Shown here: positions 12,200-23,503 of the stretch, piece after piece | Position numbering within the stretch: position 1 is the first letter of the stretch | How the letters are laid out: each line of letters begins with the position of its first letter | Source of the DNA: Takakia lepidozioides | Lineage: Eukaryota > Streptophyta > Takakiopsida > Takakiales > Takakiaceae | Assembly (NCBI GenBank): GCA_030704615.1 | Contig: CM060732.1 | Coordinates: forward strand, 44,437,053-44,497,052 | DNA length: 60,000 nucleotides | Reading direction: 5' to 3' | Made by a program: the position numbers and the translations under genes | The notes under the pieces: generated by a model | Seen by the model: only the letters and a program-made list of their open reading frames with translations | Databases searched by the model: none | Told to the model about the DNA's origin: nothing

Positions 12200-14572
12200 T
12201 CACCAGTAATCCCCACAAGAACAAAGCCCATCTTTGAAGTGGTGAAAACGATTGGTATCCCGTACTACGATTTCTCGCTCAACAATCTTTGAGATGAACT
12301 TGGTGGCCGTATGGCAGTCACCACAAACCCGAAGGTTCTTGATGACAAGAAGAGGCATCCCAGGGGAAGTGCTGATCAGCCCAAAAGCAATGGCCAGCTT
12401 TTCACTGTGGTAACAAAGAGAAAATTCCTTTTGCTCCTCCTCCACATCATGCAATGCAAAGCGCGTGTCAGGCACATACCCGGCCTCCTTTATCTGCCCA
12501 GATAATCTCTCCAGCTGAGCATGGATTTCCAAGATTTGCGGATGCGATTTGTCATCTACAAGAAATATATGCACCTGTTTGTTGACCTCAATGCAGCAGT
12601 GACCAGGCTCTTTCCTGACACCCCGGTCCTTCATCATTTTTCTCACTTTTGCTGTATCATCCCACCTGCCAGCTGCAGCATAGACATTCGATAGCAGCAC
12701 ATAAGGATAGGCATGTTGAGGATCCCATTTAAGAAGACATTTTGCAGCCCATTCTGCTCGCACCACATCACCATGAATTCTGCAAGCACCAAGCAAGGCC
12801 CCCCACACTGCAGCACCTGGTTCCATTGGCATTTTCTTAATTAAGTCCTCCGCCTCACCCAGTTGCCCTGCACGGCCAAGAATGTCCACCATGCAGCCAA
12901 AATGCTCCACTGCAGGGGTGATGCCATGATATCGACCCATGGAACCAAAGTAGTGACAGCCTTCATCCACTAGGCCCACATGGCTACAAACAGAGAGAAC
13001 ACAGAGAAATGTGATACCATTTGGCTTAGTGCCTTCCTGTTGCATTTGTTCAAATAGTTGCAGGGACTCCCTACCACAACCGTGCTGGGCATATCCTGCT
13101 ATCATTGCACTCCATGACACTACATCATGTCGAGCCATATTGTTGAAGACTAGGAATGCATCTTTAATGCTCCCGCATTTGGCATACATGTTGACAAGGG
13201 CATTCTGCAGAATAATATCTGGTGCAATTGCAGCTTTGATGATGTCAGCATGGACCTCTTTGCCCTTTTCGAGGGCTGCCAAGACGGCACATGCATTAAG
13301 AACGCAAACATATGTGACCTGGTTGGGAATCACCCTGGCGCTCATCATTTGCTCATAGGTCTCCAAAGCCTCCCTACCACAGCCGTGCAGAGCATATCCT
13401 CCAATCATTGCACTCCACGAGACCACATTTTGCTCAGACATATTGTCAAAAACTTGACGTGCATCCTTCATGCTCCCACATTTGGCATACATGTCAACGA
13501 GAGTATTCTCCAGATTGATATTTGGCTCAACTCCAGCTTTGATGATGTCAGCATGAATCTCTTTGCCTTTTTCTAGGGCTCCAAGGCAAGCATGGAGCAC
13601 ACAAATGAAAGTGATCTCGTCCGGCTTCGGGCCTTCCCGTATCATTTGCTGATAGATCTCAAAAGCCTCCCTCCCACACCCATGCTGAGCATATCCTGCA
13701 ATCATCGCATTCCATGAGGCCACATCTCTCTCAGCCATACTGTCAAACACTCGTCGTACATCCTGCATGCTCCCGCATTTGGCATACATTGAAGCAAGGG
13801 CAGTCTCCAGAATGACATCTGGGTCAGTTCCGGCTTTGATGATATCAGCATGGACCTCTTTGCCCTTTTCCAGGGCTCCTAGGCTGCCGCAAGCTTTGAG
13901 GACACAAGTGAATGTGACATTGTTGGGGCTCACCCCTTCCCGTAGCATTTCCTCGTATATCTCCAAAGCCTCCCTACCACACCCATGCTTGACATATCCT
14001 GCCATTATTATGTTCCAAGTAATTCTATCTCGTTCAGGCATTTTGTCAAACAATAGGCGTGCATCCACCACACTCCCACACTTGGCATACATGTTAACGA
14101 GGCTGTTGTATACAAAAATGCTTGGCTTAACTCCACTATCAATAATGTGGGCATGCACTTGCTTTCCCTCTGCTAAGCCTTTTATCTTGACGCACTCCTG
14201 CAAGAGACACACATAAGTATTGGAGTCTACCGAAATGTTCCCTTGGTTCAAAATTTGCATTGCCTTTTTCAGTTGTCCTGCCTTAGAGAGCCTCCTCACA
14301 TCCCCACGAATGAGAGAACAGTCCGTGTGGACCCTCTCCTTTGGTCTTATTTCAAAAGTAGTAGTCATGGTGGAGGTGCCAGATTCAAACACCTCTGCTA
14401 CTGTTGGTTCCAGTTCACCACCTATCCACGCCAGTTTCTTGTAGCTATCAATCCACAGTATCTCGTTGGTACTCTTCTTCCTGAAATTTGGTTGGCTCGG
14501 ATTGATCTGCACCCACCCTCCAATACTACCTCCTTCAGCTATCCCTGTCCCCCACAACAAAAATGGATACAT
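12200..14572 (-). CDS. intronless PLS-class pentatricopeptide repeat protein with DYW deaminase domain
   Basis: PLS-DYW proteins bind organellar transcripts and direct C-to-U editing, the DYW domain being the cytidine deaminase. This 790-aa frame has an N-terminal region without repeats (about 1-110), then tandem PPRs to about residue 575 in modules about 100 residues long. These recur with little change: [41 protein letters not shown]+ segments follow ([33 protein letters not shown]). The DYW domain ends the protein with the catalytic HSE at 722, zinc-binding CGDCH, and a canonical CSCGDYW terminus. The true start may be downstream (MTTTFEIRP, about residue 68), since the first 65 residues look unlike coding PPR leader. 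It lies head to head with the PPR gene at 15138. Confidence 0.93.
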   Translation of the reverse strand: MYPFLLWGTGIAEGGSIGGWVQINPSQPNFRKKSTNEILWIDSYKKLAWIGGELEPTVAEVFESGTSTMTTTFEIRPKERVHTDCSLIRGDVRRLSKAGQLKKAMQILNQGNISVDSNTYVCLLQECVKIKGLAEGKQVHAHIIDSGVKPSIFVYNSLVNMYAKCGSVVDARLLFDKMPERDRITWNIIMAGYVKHGCGREALEIYEEMLREGVSPNNVTFTCVLKACGSLGALEKGKEVHADIIKAGTDPDVILETALASMYAKCGSMQDVRRVFDSMAERDVASWNAMIAGYAQHGCGREAFEIYQQMIREGPKPDEITFICVLHACLGALEKGKEIHADIIKAGVEPNINLENTLVDMYAKCGSMKDARQVFDNMSEQNVVSWSAMIGGYALHGCGREALETYEQMMSARVIPNQVTYVCVLNACAVLAALEKGKEVHADIIKAAIAPDIILQNALVNMYAKCGSIKDAFLVFNNMARHDVVSWSAMIAGYAQHGCGRESLQLFEQMQQEGTKPNGITFLCVLSVCSHVGLVDEGCHYFGSMGRYHGITPAVEHFGCMVDILGRAGQLGEAEDLIKKMPMEPGAAVWGALLGACRIHGDVVRAEWAAKCLLKWDPQHAYPYVLLSNVYAAAGRWDDTAKVRKMMKDRGVRKEPGHCCIEVNKQVHIFLVDDKSHPQILEIHAQLERLSGQIKEAGYVPDTRFALHDVEEEQKEFSLCYHSEKLAIAFGLISTSPGMPLLVIKNLRVCGDCHTATKFISKIVEREIVVRDTNRFHHFKDGLCSCGDYW

Positions 14573-15137
14573 TCTCGCCTACCCACAAGTAGTACCGGGA
14601 AACCCATATCAGCACAATTCAGTTTTGGTGTATAAGCTGTACATGTGTTCAGGTTCTCCGGAGGATACAATCCCCCTCAACGTGGGCATGCACTTACGTT
14701 CAGTAGGAATGGAGGTCAAGAACTGTGAACCTGCTGATAGAGCCCATACCGAGAAGATCGGTGCCATCAGACAACCGACGCGATGACGATTTGAGCGAAT
14801 CCAAGGTCCCAGCAGAAGCACCTTCCAATCTTGCATAGGCCGCTGCAGCAAAACAGCAGTCGGCGGGATATCGCAATGCCACAGCTCCATGAACAGCCCC
14901 TAGGTGCGCCATGGGAGAGCTCCGGGCACAGAGAGTTGTGGAGAACTAGGACGACCTTAATGGCGGCGTTGCCGTGGACGTGGACGACTTCCGTCTTGAA
15001 CTGCAACGTAACGTCTCGTCTCGTCTCGTCACAGACATTCCTTGAATCTTGCTGTCCTATGTTGACCGGATGGAAGTACGAGGAATGCATTTGAAGTGTA
15101 ATGGTTTGCAACTCATCAGAGATACTAGTCGTGCAGG
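14573..15137. promoter_or_regulatory. divergent spacer between two PPR-DYW genes
   Basis: This 565-bp spacer separates the start regions of two oppositely transcribed PPR genes and must contain both promoters or a shared one. It holds a short tandem cgtctcgtctcgtctcgtc near 15010. I could not identify TATA boxes with confidence. Its short open frames look accidental. Confidence 0.45.
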
Positions 15138-17366
15138 ATGGCAGGGTCGAATCAGGCCCTGTTTGTAGGACATCATGCTTGGGCCAAGGATAGCACCCCC
15201 GTCATGACCATTGGTGTTGAGAAAAAAGCCAGAGAGGGAGTCAATAAGAACTTTTCTGGCTTCTGTGCAGATGTGGGAACACCATATAAAGCAGGACGGC
15301 TGAAAGAGGTGCTGCTCACTTGGAATCAACAGGGAGACTTCAATACTTACATCTGTGTCTTGCAGGAGTGCATCAACCTAAGAGATCTAGCAGGAGGAAA
15401 GCTGGTGCACAGCCACATTATCCAAAGTGGGTTCAGGCCAAATCTCTCTCTACTCAATGGCCTTGTCAACATGTATGCCAAGTGCGGGAGTGTGGGGGAT
15501 GCTCGTGAAGTGTTTGACAAAATTTGTGAACGGGATCTGTGTACCTGGAATACGATGATATCAGGATATGCCAAGCAAGGGTACGGTGGTGAGGCTTTCA
15601 ATATCTATGAGCAAATGCAACGTGAAGGGGTGATGCCCAACAAGGTCACATTCATTTGTGTTCTCAATGCATGTGCCACGCTGGGAAGCCTGGAGAAGGG
15701 GAAAGAGGTGCATGCTGACATCATGAGAGCTGGAATTCCGGCACATATAAATTTGGAGAATACTCTTGCTGACATGTATGCCAAATGTGGGAGCATGAAG
15801 GATGCACAAGAGGTGTTCAACAGTATGGCTCAACGAAACGTGGTATCATGGAGCACGATGATCTCAGGATACGCGCAGCATGGGTGTGTTAGAGAGGCTT
15901 TTGAAATCTATGAGCAAATGCAACGGGCAGGGGTGACGCCCAACAGGGTCACGTTCACATGCATTCTCAATGCTTGTGTCGTAGGAGCCCTGGAAAAGGG
16001 CAAAGGGGTCCATGCGGACATCAGCAAAGCTGGTATTACCCCGGATCTTATTCTGCAGACTGCACTTGTCGACATGTATGCAAAATGTGGGAATATGTTG
16101 GATGCGTATCAAGTGTTTGACAATATGGCTCAACGAAATGTGGTCTCCTGGACCACAATGATCTCAGGATATGCCAAACAAGGCTGGGGTAGGGAGGCTT
16201 TCAAGATGTATGAGCAAATGCAACATGAAGCAGTGATGCCCAACAGGGTCACATTCATTTGCGTTCTCAATGCGTGTGCCAGCCTAGGAGCTCTGGAAAA
16301 GGGCAAAGAGGTGCATGCTGACATCATCAAAGCTCGAATTAGGCTAGATGTCAGTCTGGAGACTGCTCTTGCTGACATGTATGCGAAGTGCGGGAGCATG
16401 CAAGATGCACGTCAAGTGTTCGAGAACATGGCTAACCGAAATGTGGTGTCATGGAGTGCGATGATCGCAGGTTACGCTCAACATGGGTGTGGTAGGGAGG
16501 CCTTCCTACTATTTGAGCGAATGCAAGAGGAAGGCCTTAAACCAGATGGTCTGACCTTCACATCTCTTCTTTCTGCATGTAGCCATGGGGGCCTAGTGGA
16601 TGAAGGCCATCATTACTTTGATTCCATGCGTCAAGATCATGGCCTCATTCCTACAGCCGAGCATTTTGGCTGCATGGTGGACCTTCTTGGCCGGGCAGGT
16701 CGAGTGGATGAGGCAGAGGACTTCATTAACAACATGCCAAATAAGCCAGGTGCTGCTGTGTGGATGGCCTTGCTTAGTGCTTGTAGAATTTGTGGTGACG
16801 TGGAGCTAGCACAACGTGTGGCAAAAACTATTATTAGTAGTGATCCACAGGACGCAGCAGCATATGTGCTGCTATCAAACATCTATGCTGCAGCTGGCAG
16901 GTGGGAGGATGATGCAACGGTAAGAAAAATGATGAAGGATGCAGGTGTTAGAGAGGCACCTGGGTGGAGCTGCATTGAGGTGGGCAATATGATGCATACA
17001 TTTGGTGTTGAAGACAAATTGCATCCACAACTTGAGGGAATCCATGCTGAGCTGAAGAGATTGTTGGGGCAGATGAAAGAGGCTGGATACTTGCCTGACA
17101 CACGCTTTGGGTTGCATGAGGTGGAGGAGGAGCAAAAGGAATCTTCTCTTTTTGACCACAGTGAGAAGCTGGCCATTGCTTTTGGGCTCATCAGCACGCC
17201 CCCTGGGATGCCTATCCGCGTTATCAAGAACCTTCGGGTATGTGGTGATTGCCACACCACCGCCAAGTTCATCTCTAAGATTGTTGGACGAGTAGTTAGT
17301 GTAAGGGATGCCAACCACTTTCACCACTTCCATGATGGGGTCTGTTCTTGTGGGGATTGTTGGTGA
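15138..17366 (+). CDS. intronless PLS-class PPR protein with DYW-type domain ending in DCW
   Basis: This 742-aa protein is a close relative of the 12200-14572 product. After about 65 non-repeat residues come PPR modules with near-identical segments ([38 protein letters not shown]) repeated four times at about 100-residue spacing. The E/E+ region follows (AAVWMALLSACRICGD, YVLLSNIYAAAGRWED). The deaminase domain has catalytic HSE at 674 and zinc-binding CGDCH at 702-706, so it looks catalytically complete. The last three residues are DCW instead of DYW; the preceding CSCG is intact. Expected role: plastid or mitochondrial C-to-U editing. No clear targeting peptide is obvious at this start (MAGSNQALF), and the true start could differ. 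Confidence 0.93.
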   Translation: MAGSNQALFVGHHAWAKDSTPVMTIGVEKKAREGVNKNFSGFCADVGTPYKAGRLKEVLLTWNQQGDFNTYICVLQECINLRDLAGGKLVHSHIIQSGFRPNLSLLNGLVNMYAKCGSVGDAREVFDKICERDLCTWNTMISGYAKQGYGGEAFNIYEQMQREGVMPNKVTFICVLNACATLGSLEKGKEVHADIMRAGIPAHINLENTLADMYAKCGSMKDAQEVFNSMAQRNVVSWSTMISGYAQHGCVREAFEIYEQMQRAGVTPNRVTFTCILNACVVGALEKGKGVHADISKAGITPDLILQTALVDMYAKCGNMLDAYQVFDNMAQRNVVSWTTMISGYAKQGWGREAFKMYEQMQHEAVMPNRVTFICVLNACASLGALEKGKEVHADIIKARIRLDVSLETALADMYAKCGSMQDARQVFENMANRNVVSWSAMIAGYAQHGCGREAFLLFERMQEEGLKPDGLTFTSLLSACSHGGLVDEGHHYFDSMRQDHGLIPTAEHFGCMVDLLGRAGRVDEAEDFINNMPNKPGAAVWMALLSACRICGDVELAQRVAKTIISSDPQDAAAYVLLSNIYAAAGRWEDDATVRKMMKDAGVREAPGWSCIEVGNMMHTFGVEDKLHPQLEGIHAELKRLLGQMKEAGYLPDTRFGLHEVEEEQKESSLFDHSEKLAIAFGLISTPPGMPIRVIKNLRVCGDCHTTAKFISKIVGRVVSVRDANHFHHFHDGVCSCGDCW

Positions 17367-17810
17367 AACGAGTACAAGCATGCAGCAAGTGCAGTGCTAC
17401 AAAACGTGGCACGGAAAGGTCAAAACTCATAGTTTGACTGGAAAGTGACGATAGTTTTCAAGTCGATACTTGCGTGACATAACTTGTCTCACCATCTGTG
17501 AGTGTCGGTACGCAGTTTCTGAGAGCTGTCCATGCTGATGATCACAATCCAAGCAGCGGTAAGTCGCATACACCCTGATGGTGCATTTGTCGACCTGAAT
17601 ACAGTCCTTAAGTTACAGGGGTTGTGTTGCACCTACAGAAGTTTAACAAGGGATCCCAAGAAGATTGAGATACTGGGTGTACAGTGGATGCATCCGGATT
17701 GTTGCTGGCTGTGTGTCAACTACAGCATTAACAGGATGAGTGCCTGTCTGCATGAGAAGAGGATTCTTTGAAGTACCTTGGGGCTGTAAGTATTTGTCTC
17801 TAAGTTACTC

Positions 17811-17860
17811 ATGCAGGATGGCAGGGTTGAATCAGGCAACAATTGGTTGTTGGACATCAG
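17811..17860 (+). repeat. short copy of the PPR gene start region
   Basis: The sequence gcaggatggcagggttgaat here matches the start region of the PPR gene (gcaggatggcagggtcgaat at about 15133), including the ATG, with similarity fading after about 45 bp. It indicates a local duplication that carried only the 5' end of the PPR gene. Confidence 0.55.
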
Positions 17861-20800
17861 TCTGCCAATAGGTGTAGCACCACTGGAAGAGCCCTCAGGA
17901 ACTAGGCCAGTCGGCAAAAACAAGGAACTGGGAAGGATCTCTTGGCTGACATACATGCCCCTAGCTGAAAGCCCATGGCAGCCACCCCAGCTGCCTGACC
18001 TCTCTAAATTTAGCCTCATGGTTGCAGTTGTTGGCGTCCCATATGCAGGTAGTAGCTTGAGCTCTAAATCCTACAACTCTTTGGTTGTCCATTGACATGG
18101 AGGAAAATAACTACATTTGCTGTTGAACGATGGACGCATCCACATCGGCAGTCCATAAGAACAGTGAAATTTGAAACTTCGAATTAAAAATTGGCCCGTT
18201 AAATGAGTGAAAGGTACAGGAGTTTGGTCTCATGGGAAAGTCAACCAAGAAAATACATTAGCTAAACTTCAACTGCCTGAGAGCTGAGAAATGGCCCAAA
18301 TGGACATGATCTATTCGCCTAGATCAAGATGTCCGGCATGACTTCAGGTGCAAGCCTGTGAGCCAGTGCTTTGAAATCATGCATGTTTTGCGGGGCTTGT
18401 GGAGATCAGTGACGAGCAGGTAGGTGTTAATTGTAGGTTCTATCACAAGACTCAGTTTCAGTAAATGCATATGTGATGCTTGGCTGTTAGAGATATCTGA
18501 CATATGTTTAGTTGTTACGCAGGAAAGAAAATCTCTTCTATCGGTATAGCTGCTGCTGACAAAAAGGACTTTGACTGGTTTGCTAGGGAAGACTGCCGTG
18601 GCAAAGCAGCTGGAAGTTGAGTTTGGCGCTGTTCTCATTGAACTTGAGCTGGTTCTGGCCTCGGCTGTTGCTTTTGCTGCTGCTGGTATGATTCCTGCTC
18701 AGCCTTGATAGGGTTAGAATGATCATAAAATTAAGGTTCCTAACATCTTTTGAGATGAAACTGACAGCTCCATGCTTTCGAAACATGCGCTCTACTTGAT
18801 GGGATAGGGGAAAGCCCCTCATTCCATGCTAATTAGCAGCGTCCTACAGATGGCCCAGTGGTTAGGGCACAAGTGTGTGTTGGATGTCACCCATTATGGC
18901 CAACTAAAAGGGGGGTAACTGGTTCAACCGGTTACTTCATGTGTGGGTACCTAGGGACTTTGGAGTCCTTGGGGCAGGATTGGGCAACTGAGTTGCCCCG
19001 GATAGGGCCGTTAGAAGGTGTCCTCCTTCCATACAGAAGGCAGTAGCCCTTTGGGGTGAAGTGACACCGTAATTTACGCTTCCTTTGGCAAGAGTCTTCC
19101 TCTCTGCTAATTAGCAAGTCGAAATAGTTTGGAATTAGCTCCTCTAGCAGAATTTGGTGCCCTAAATAACATTTGTGTAGGCTCTCGGCATGTGAAACCT
19201 CAGGCCAAAGAATAAGTGGACATGCACCTGCTGCGGATCTCTCCATTCATCACTAGGACTCAGCCCTGACATGAGCACACCCTTCACAAGCTAGTGCTAC
19301 AGAATCCTTCAGATGATAGATGCACAGAACCACATGATATCTATGATCTTACAAATTGGATGTGGTTGATTATAAGGTGAGCGAGATGCTAGAAAGTTGC
19401 TACAGTAGCTATTGTTGCACATACAAGACATTCCAAGGTCTTCCTAGCCTCGCGACAGTTCCTCCGATACTTCTTGTCTGAAAACAGAGGAGGAGAAGCT
19501 TGAAGGTGAGCTGCTTGTTGAAGTCAAGAAGGTGGACCCTGTGCCAAAGGTGGTTCCACAGCAAGGAACTAAGCCATCAGATGTGGAGGTAGTCTTCCAT
19601 GTTTTACCACAAATGGAACATGTATGAAATGCCTCAGTGTGGAATTGCTCGATAGACCAAACCAGCTGAACAGAATCTAAATGTATTCTCAGATATGTAA
19701 CTCTTTATTTTTATGATGTCCTGGAGGCGTCATAAAAAATGTAATCAACTGCCAATACACCTTTGCTATACACCAATGTGGAGTGGGTGTTTATGGTTAA
19801 TAACCACCACTAGTTTTGAAAGAGGACTAAGATAGGGAGTCAACAAGACCTCCTGGTAACTGTGGAAATGTGAGGACACTGTGTAAAGCAGGACACTTGG
19901 AAGAGGCCCTGCAGGTCTGAATCAACAGGGTTTTCAGGGAGTTTCTGATACTTACGTCTGTGTCCTGCAGGGGTGCATAGAGATGAGGGGACTAGCAGAG
20001 GAAAAGCAGGTACATGCTCACATCATCCAAAATAGATTCAATCCCAACATCCTTCTGCTCAAGACCCTTGTCAATGTATGCCAAGTGTGGGAGTGTGATG
20101 GATGCATAAGTGTTCGACAAAATGCCTGAACGAGATATGTTTGCATGGAGTACAATGATAGCAGGATGTGCCAAGAATTGGTGTGGTAAGGATGCTGTCG
20201 AGATCTATGAGCAAATGCAGCAGGAAGGGGTGAGGCCTGACATTTGGACATTCACTTGTGTTCCCAATGCGTGTGCTCACCTAAGAGCCTTGAAAATGGG
20301 CAAAGAGGTCCATGCAGACATCAGTTAAGCCAGACACATTCTTGAGACTGCTCTTGCTGACATTCATTTGCGTACTCAATGTGATGTGCCAGTCTAGGAG
20401 TCCTGGAAAGAGATCCGTGCTGACATCATCAAAGCTGGACTGGTGTCAGATTGCTGGAGGATAGCTGTGTCGACATGTATGCCAAATGTGGAAGCCTGAA
20501 GGATGCACGTTAAGTTTTTGCAACATGGCTCGAGATGGGGTCTCAAGGAAGTCACTAATTACAGCATATGCCCCACCACTGTTGTGATAGGGGAGGGTTT
20601 CCAGACCTATGAGCAAATGCAATGGAATGGGGTCATGTCCCACAGGGTTGCATGCATTTGTGTTCTCAATGTGTGTGCACTCTGGAGAAGGGTAAAGAGG
20701 TTCATCCTCACATCCTCAAAGCTGGAATTGTATCATATATTACTTGGAGACAGCCCTCGCTGAAATGTATGACAAATGCAGGAGCATGAAGGATGCCCAG

Positions 20801-22586
20801 CAAGTGTTCGACAACATTGTTAAATGAGTTGTAGTCTCGTGGAGTGCAACGATCACAGGGTATGGTCAGCATGGGCACGGTAGGGAGACCCTCCAACTAT
20901 CAGACTCAGATTTGGTTTCCTTGCGCAAACCCTAGCCTGGGTCCTTACACCGGACAAATAATCTTTTTAAGAATAAAAACTCTAGACTTTGAAATATGTT
21001 CTGTGGGTCTGGATGGTATTGCTGAGTAGATAACCTGCTAAATATTAAACCTGAAATCGCCTGTTTGCCTCTCGTTGCCGTCCTTCTTTTGTGCAATCAG
21101 CAAAGCTTATCCACCTCTGCGATAATGGGGGTGAGTAATCTCTTGGAATTTTTGTGTTGAACCAATGCTTTATTGCACTGTTGCCTTTGCATGATATGTT
21201 TGTAGATTAGCTTCTACATCCTGCTGCAATGACCTCATACATGTGTTTGACTAGGCTGATCTCCCCTTTCGCCTTGTGAGCAGAGAAGTGGAATTCTTCA
21301 GCTTTGTAGTCTCATTGCTCTAAGCTGATCTATTGTCTGTGGTGTTGTTTTTCTTGGACCTAGATCACGCAAACTGCATCATGGATCAACTTCGGCCGTA
21401 TTTACTCGGATTACTTACAGGTCCACCTACAGGTGCTTTCCAGTAACGTGCCCAGTGGTCTGGTTGCAGTCATCAAATGCTATAGACTATAATCATGCGG
21501 AGCTGCAAATCTCTCTGACTTTCCTTCTAATACCATGATGCATCTGTGGCTCTGTGGCTCGTGGCCTTGTAGCTTTGCTCTTAAAGAGTGGATGAGATGT
21601 TTGATAGTAGAAGCTTCAACCTGCAGTCAATGGCATTGAGTGGTCTTGCTTAGCTTCCTTAATTATGCTCACTGCATGTGGGACCCACCACATTGACGAT
21701 ATCCACATAGATCAGGTGTGCGCTCCACAAACTTGGGGTGGTTGAAGGTCTGTTTAAGGAGGCACCACCGACAATAGATCACCGACCCACCAGCATTAGA
21801 CCACTGACCAGTGCACTAACTACTGACCACTGCACAACTGGTCAGTGCAAAATATTGCAACCCTTAGATGCACCAATCTAATAGATCACCGACCAGTGCA
21901 GCATTAGATTGGTGCATCTAAGGGTTGCAATATTTTATTCTGTCTGTGGTGTGCAGGATTAGCCTCTAGACAGCGCATCATGTATTGTTGCAGTTTTTCT
22001 CTGTTTGCAGGATCAAATGTATGTGTCTCATCCTTTCAGAGGCACACACATATAACGTGGGCCTCTGTATGTTCTAATCTCTATGCAGAAGGGACACCTG
22101 GAAGTAGATCTGAGCCACAGAGGGATGGGATTCTTGTGCAATCAATACCTGAGGTTCCAAGTAAATAACAGTAGTTACATGCAATATACTCTAGAAAGCT
22201 CTTCTTGAGGCCCATTTTCAAGATTTTCTGGAATGTGATTGTTTCTTTTAGCTGGACACACATACAGTTTCAGACAGCCTAACAATTCTGAAGCAGAAGG
22301 ATTTATATCAAGGCTTGGCAAACAGAGAACAAGTAAGGTTCCCTGTTTCTGGATAGGTTCAAACATTTTCCTAGAGTTATGTATCCATTTGAAGTTTGGC
22401 CCTTGGAAAGAATGGAAGCCTGCGACATGTAGGACCTCTATCACCATTTTTTGATCATGTACTTTTTTGAAATAGTTAACCTGTCTTCCTTCAGGTCAGA
22501 CTTGTAACCAGTGGTAGCCCAAGGAACAGAGCATGGACCATGAGGGAGCAGTTGTCAAATGCTTATGCGAGGGATGAGATGCAACG
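17811..22586 (+). CDS. possible split gene of unknown function, five phase-consistent exons
   Basis: I do not recognise this product. Five segments with coding-like composition join in frame across GT/AG borders: 17811-18048, 18523-18615, 19488-19588, 21364-21420 and 22495-22586. Visible stretches include MVAVVGVPYAG, ADKKDFDWFAREDCRGK, EGELLVEVKKVDPVPKV, ASWINFGRIYSDYL and NRAWTMREQLSNAYARDEM. The third intron would contain the PPR pseudogene at 19816 and the second a SINE. The start and 3' end are uncertain; a further exon may exist near 22700-22880. I chose junctions partly to keep phase, so this is a weak model. It may be a real gene, a decayed gene, or chance. Confidence 0.3.
18846..19100 (+). 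mobile_element. tRNA-related SINE, copy 1
   Basis: A box A-like gatggcccagtggttaggg is followed by a box B-like ggttcaacc. The 3' half (gaaggcagtagccctttggg, then gacaccgtaatttacgcttc) matches the elements at 38066-38225 and 30331-30405. It is longer than copy 2 owing to extra internal sequence. It cannot fold as a tRNA. Confidence 0.6.
19816..20900 (+). pseudogene. decayed PPR gene copy, truncated before the E/DYW region
   Basis: Segments homologous to the neighbouring PPR genes occur in order but in shifting frames. They include [14 protein letters not shown] near 19995, MPERDMFAWSTMIAGCAKN at 20122, [10 protein letters not shown] at 20298 and DAQQVFDNI near 20795. Several stops and indels interrupt them, and similarity stops near 20900 with no E, E+ or DYW sequence. 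It resembles the 15138 gene in order and orientation, so it is probably a tandem duplicate that lost its 3' half. Confidence 0.85.
21849..21936. repeat. perfect 34-bp inverted repeat with 20-base loop
   Basis: The arm at 21849-21882 (core gcaacccttagatgcaccaa) is exactly reverse-complemented at 21903-21936. The loop (21883-21902) contains gatcaccgaccagtgcag, which echoes a related gatcaccgaccc/gaccagtgca pattern at 21777-21835. So the hairpin sits in a small array of related short repeats between 21770 and 21940. Confidence 0.9.
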
Positions 22587-23222
22587 GTGAGCATTTGTCC
22601 ACCCGCAGTGGGAGCTGCTTGAGCAAAGGCAAAGAGTGCCGAGCATCCATAGAGACAGCTTCTTCTGTAACAATATATGTGGGGCCGATTCTGCGAAGGC
22701 AAACACCAGAGTGGGGGGTGTTCTCTTCACAAATGTCTTTGGGGCACAGTCAAGCTCACGGAGGACAACAAGCAAGGCAAATTCATTTCACTGCCTAACC
22801 TTGATGTCAGTGTGCACGGATTACCTTGGTACACCACGGCTATTGGGCCTTTGAAGCGCCTTATACGAATTTGTAAGAGTTGAGAGGTGATATGGGTGTC
22901 ATCCTTTCCAAAAAGGAACTCTTCTGAAAAAGAGTATGGAGAGAGTCAGGCCCGTATGCATTGCATGGTGCGGTCAGATCGTGATTGAAGCATTCTGAGC
23001 AGCTGTCAGTCTACTATCACGCAGTGTCCTTTGTATCACGACAAAGGTACTTCACACGTGAATAAAGCGCACAAAAGCCAACAAAGTGCTGCAGTCATTT
23101 ATGGATGAGACTGCCATAGCCCCGCTGTGAAATCCGCACGTGCAGGAGTAAACGGTTAAAAAGAAGAGTGACGTGTAGTAACAAGTGGCGTGTAGGGCGG
23201 GTGCCACGTGTGCTACGGCAGT
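22587..23222. other. mostly non-coding; possible coding relic near 22700-22880
   Basis: A plus-strand frame ending at 22883 contains KLTEDNKQGKFISLPNLD and may be a final exon of the uncertain gene upstream; I cannot support it further. The rest shows no recognisable gene. Confidence 0.3.
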
Positions 23223-23503
23223 CAGTGATCGCTTTTTAAATTTGGAAAATAACAGGAGTGGCTAGTCAGGTTTGCTAGAAAATAGCAATATTTTCTGTTC
23301 ATCAACTGAAATTTGGATAGAATCATCCTCCTCTGTACTTTCATCAAAGTATATCATCCCTATTTAGAAAATTCGTTCATAATTTGTACTGTACATAGAA
23401 TTTGTTTTGCGATTTCATCCATGAGAAAACAGGGAATTTACGACAAAATATTCCATTTTATTTTCTGAGGTATTGTGAAATTTTGCCAGAAATAAAAACA
23501 CTG
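23223..23503. mobile_element. hAT-like MITE, diverged copy
   Basis: This 281-bp stretch is collinear with the element at 24414-24683: ggagtggcta, then ttcatccatgagaaaacagg, gaatttacgacaaaatatt and an aataaaaacactg end. The right end matches the terminal inverted repeat (CAGTGTTTTTATT reversed). The left end CAGTGATCGCTTTTT is degenerate. Flanking 8-mers (acggcagt and cgccctac) differ, so this is an older or rearranged insertion. Confidence 0.65.

Noticed and set aside
13767-14216. 149-codon plus-strand frame inside the PPR gene
   Set aside because: It is the antisense shadow of the 790-aa PPR coding sequence; similar shadows occur opposite the 742-aa gene.
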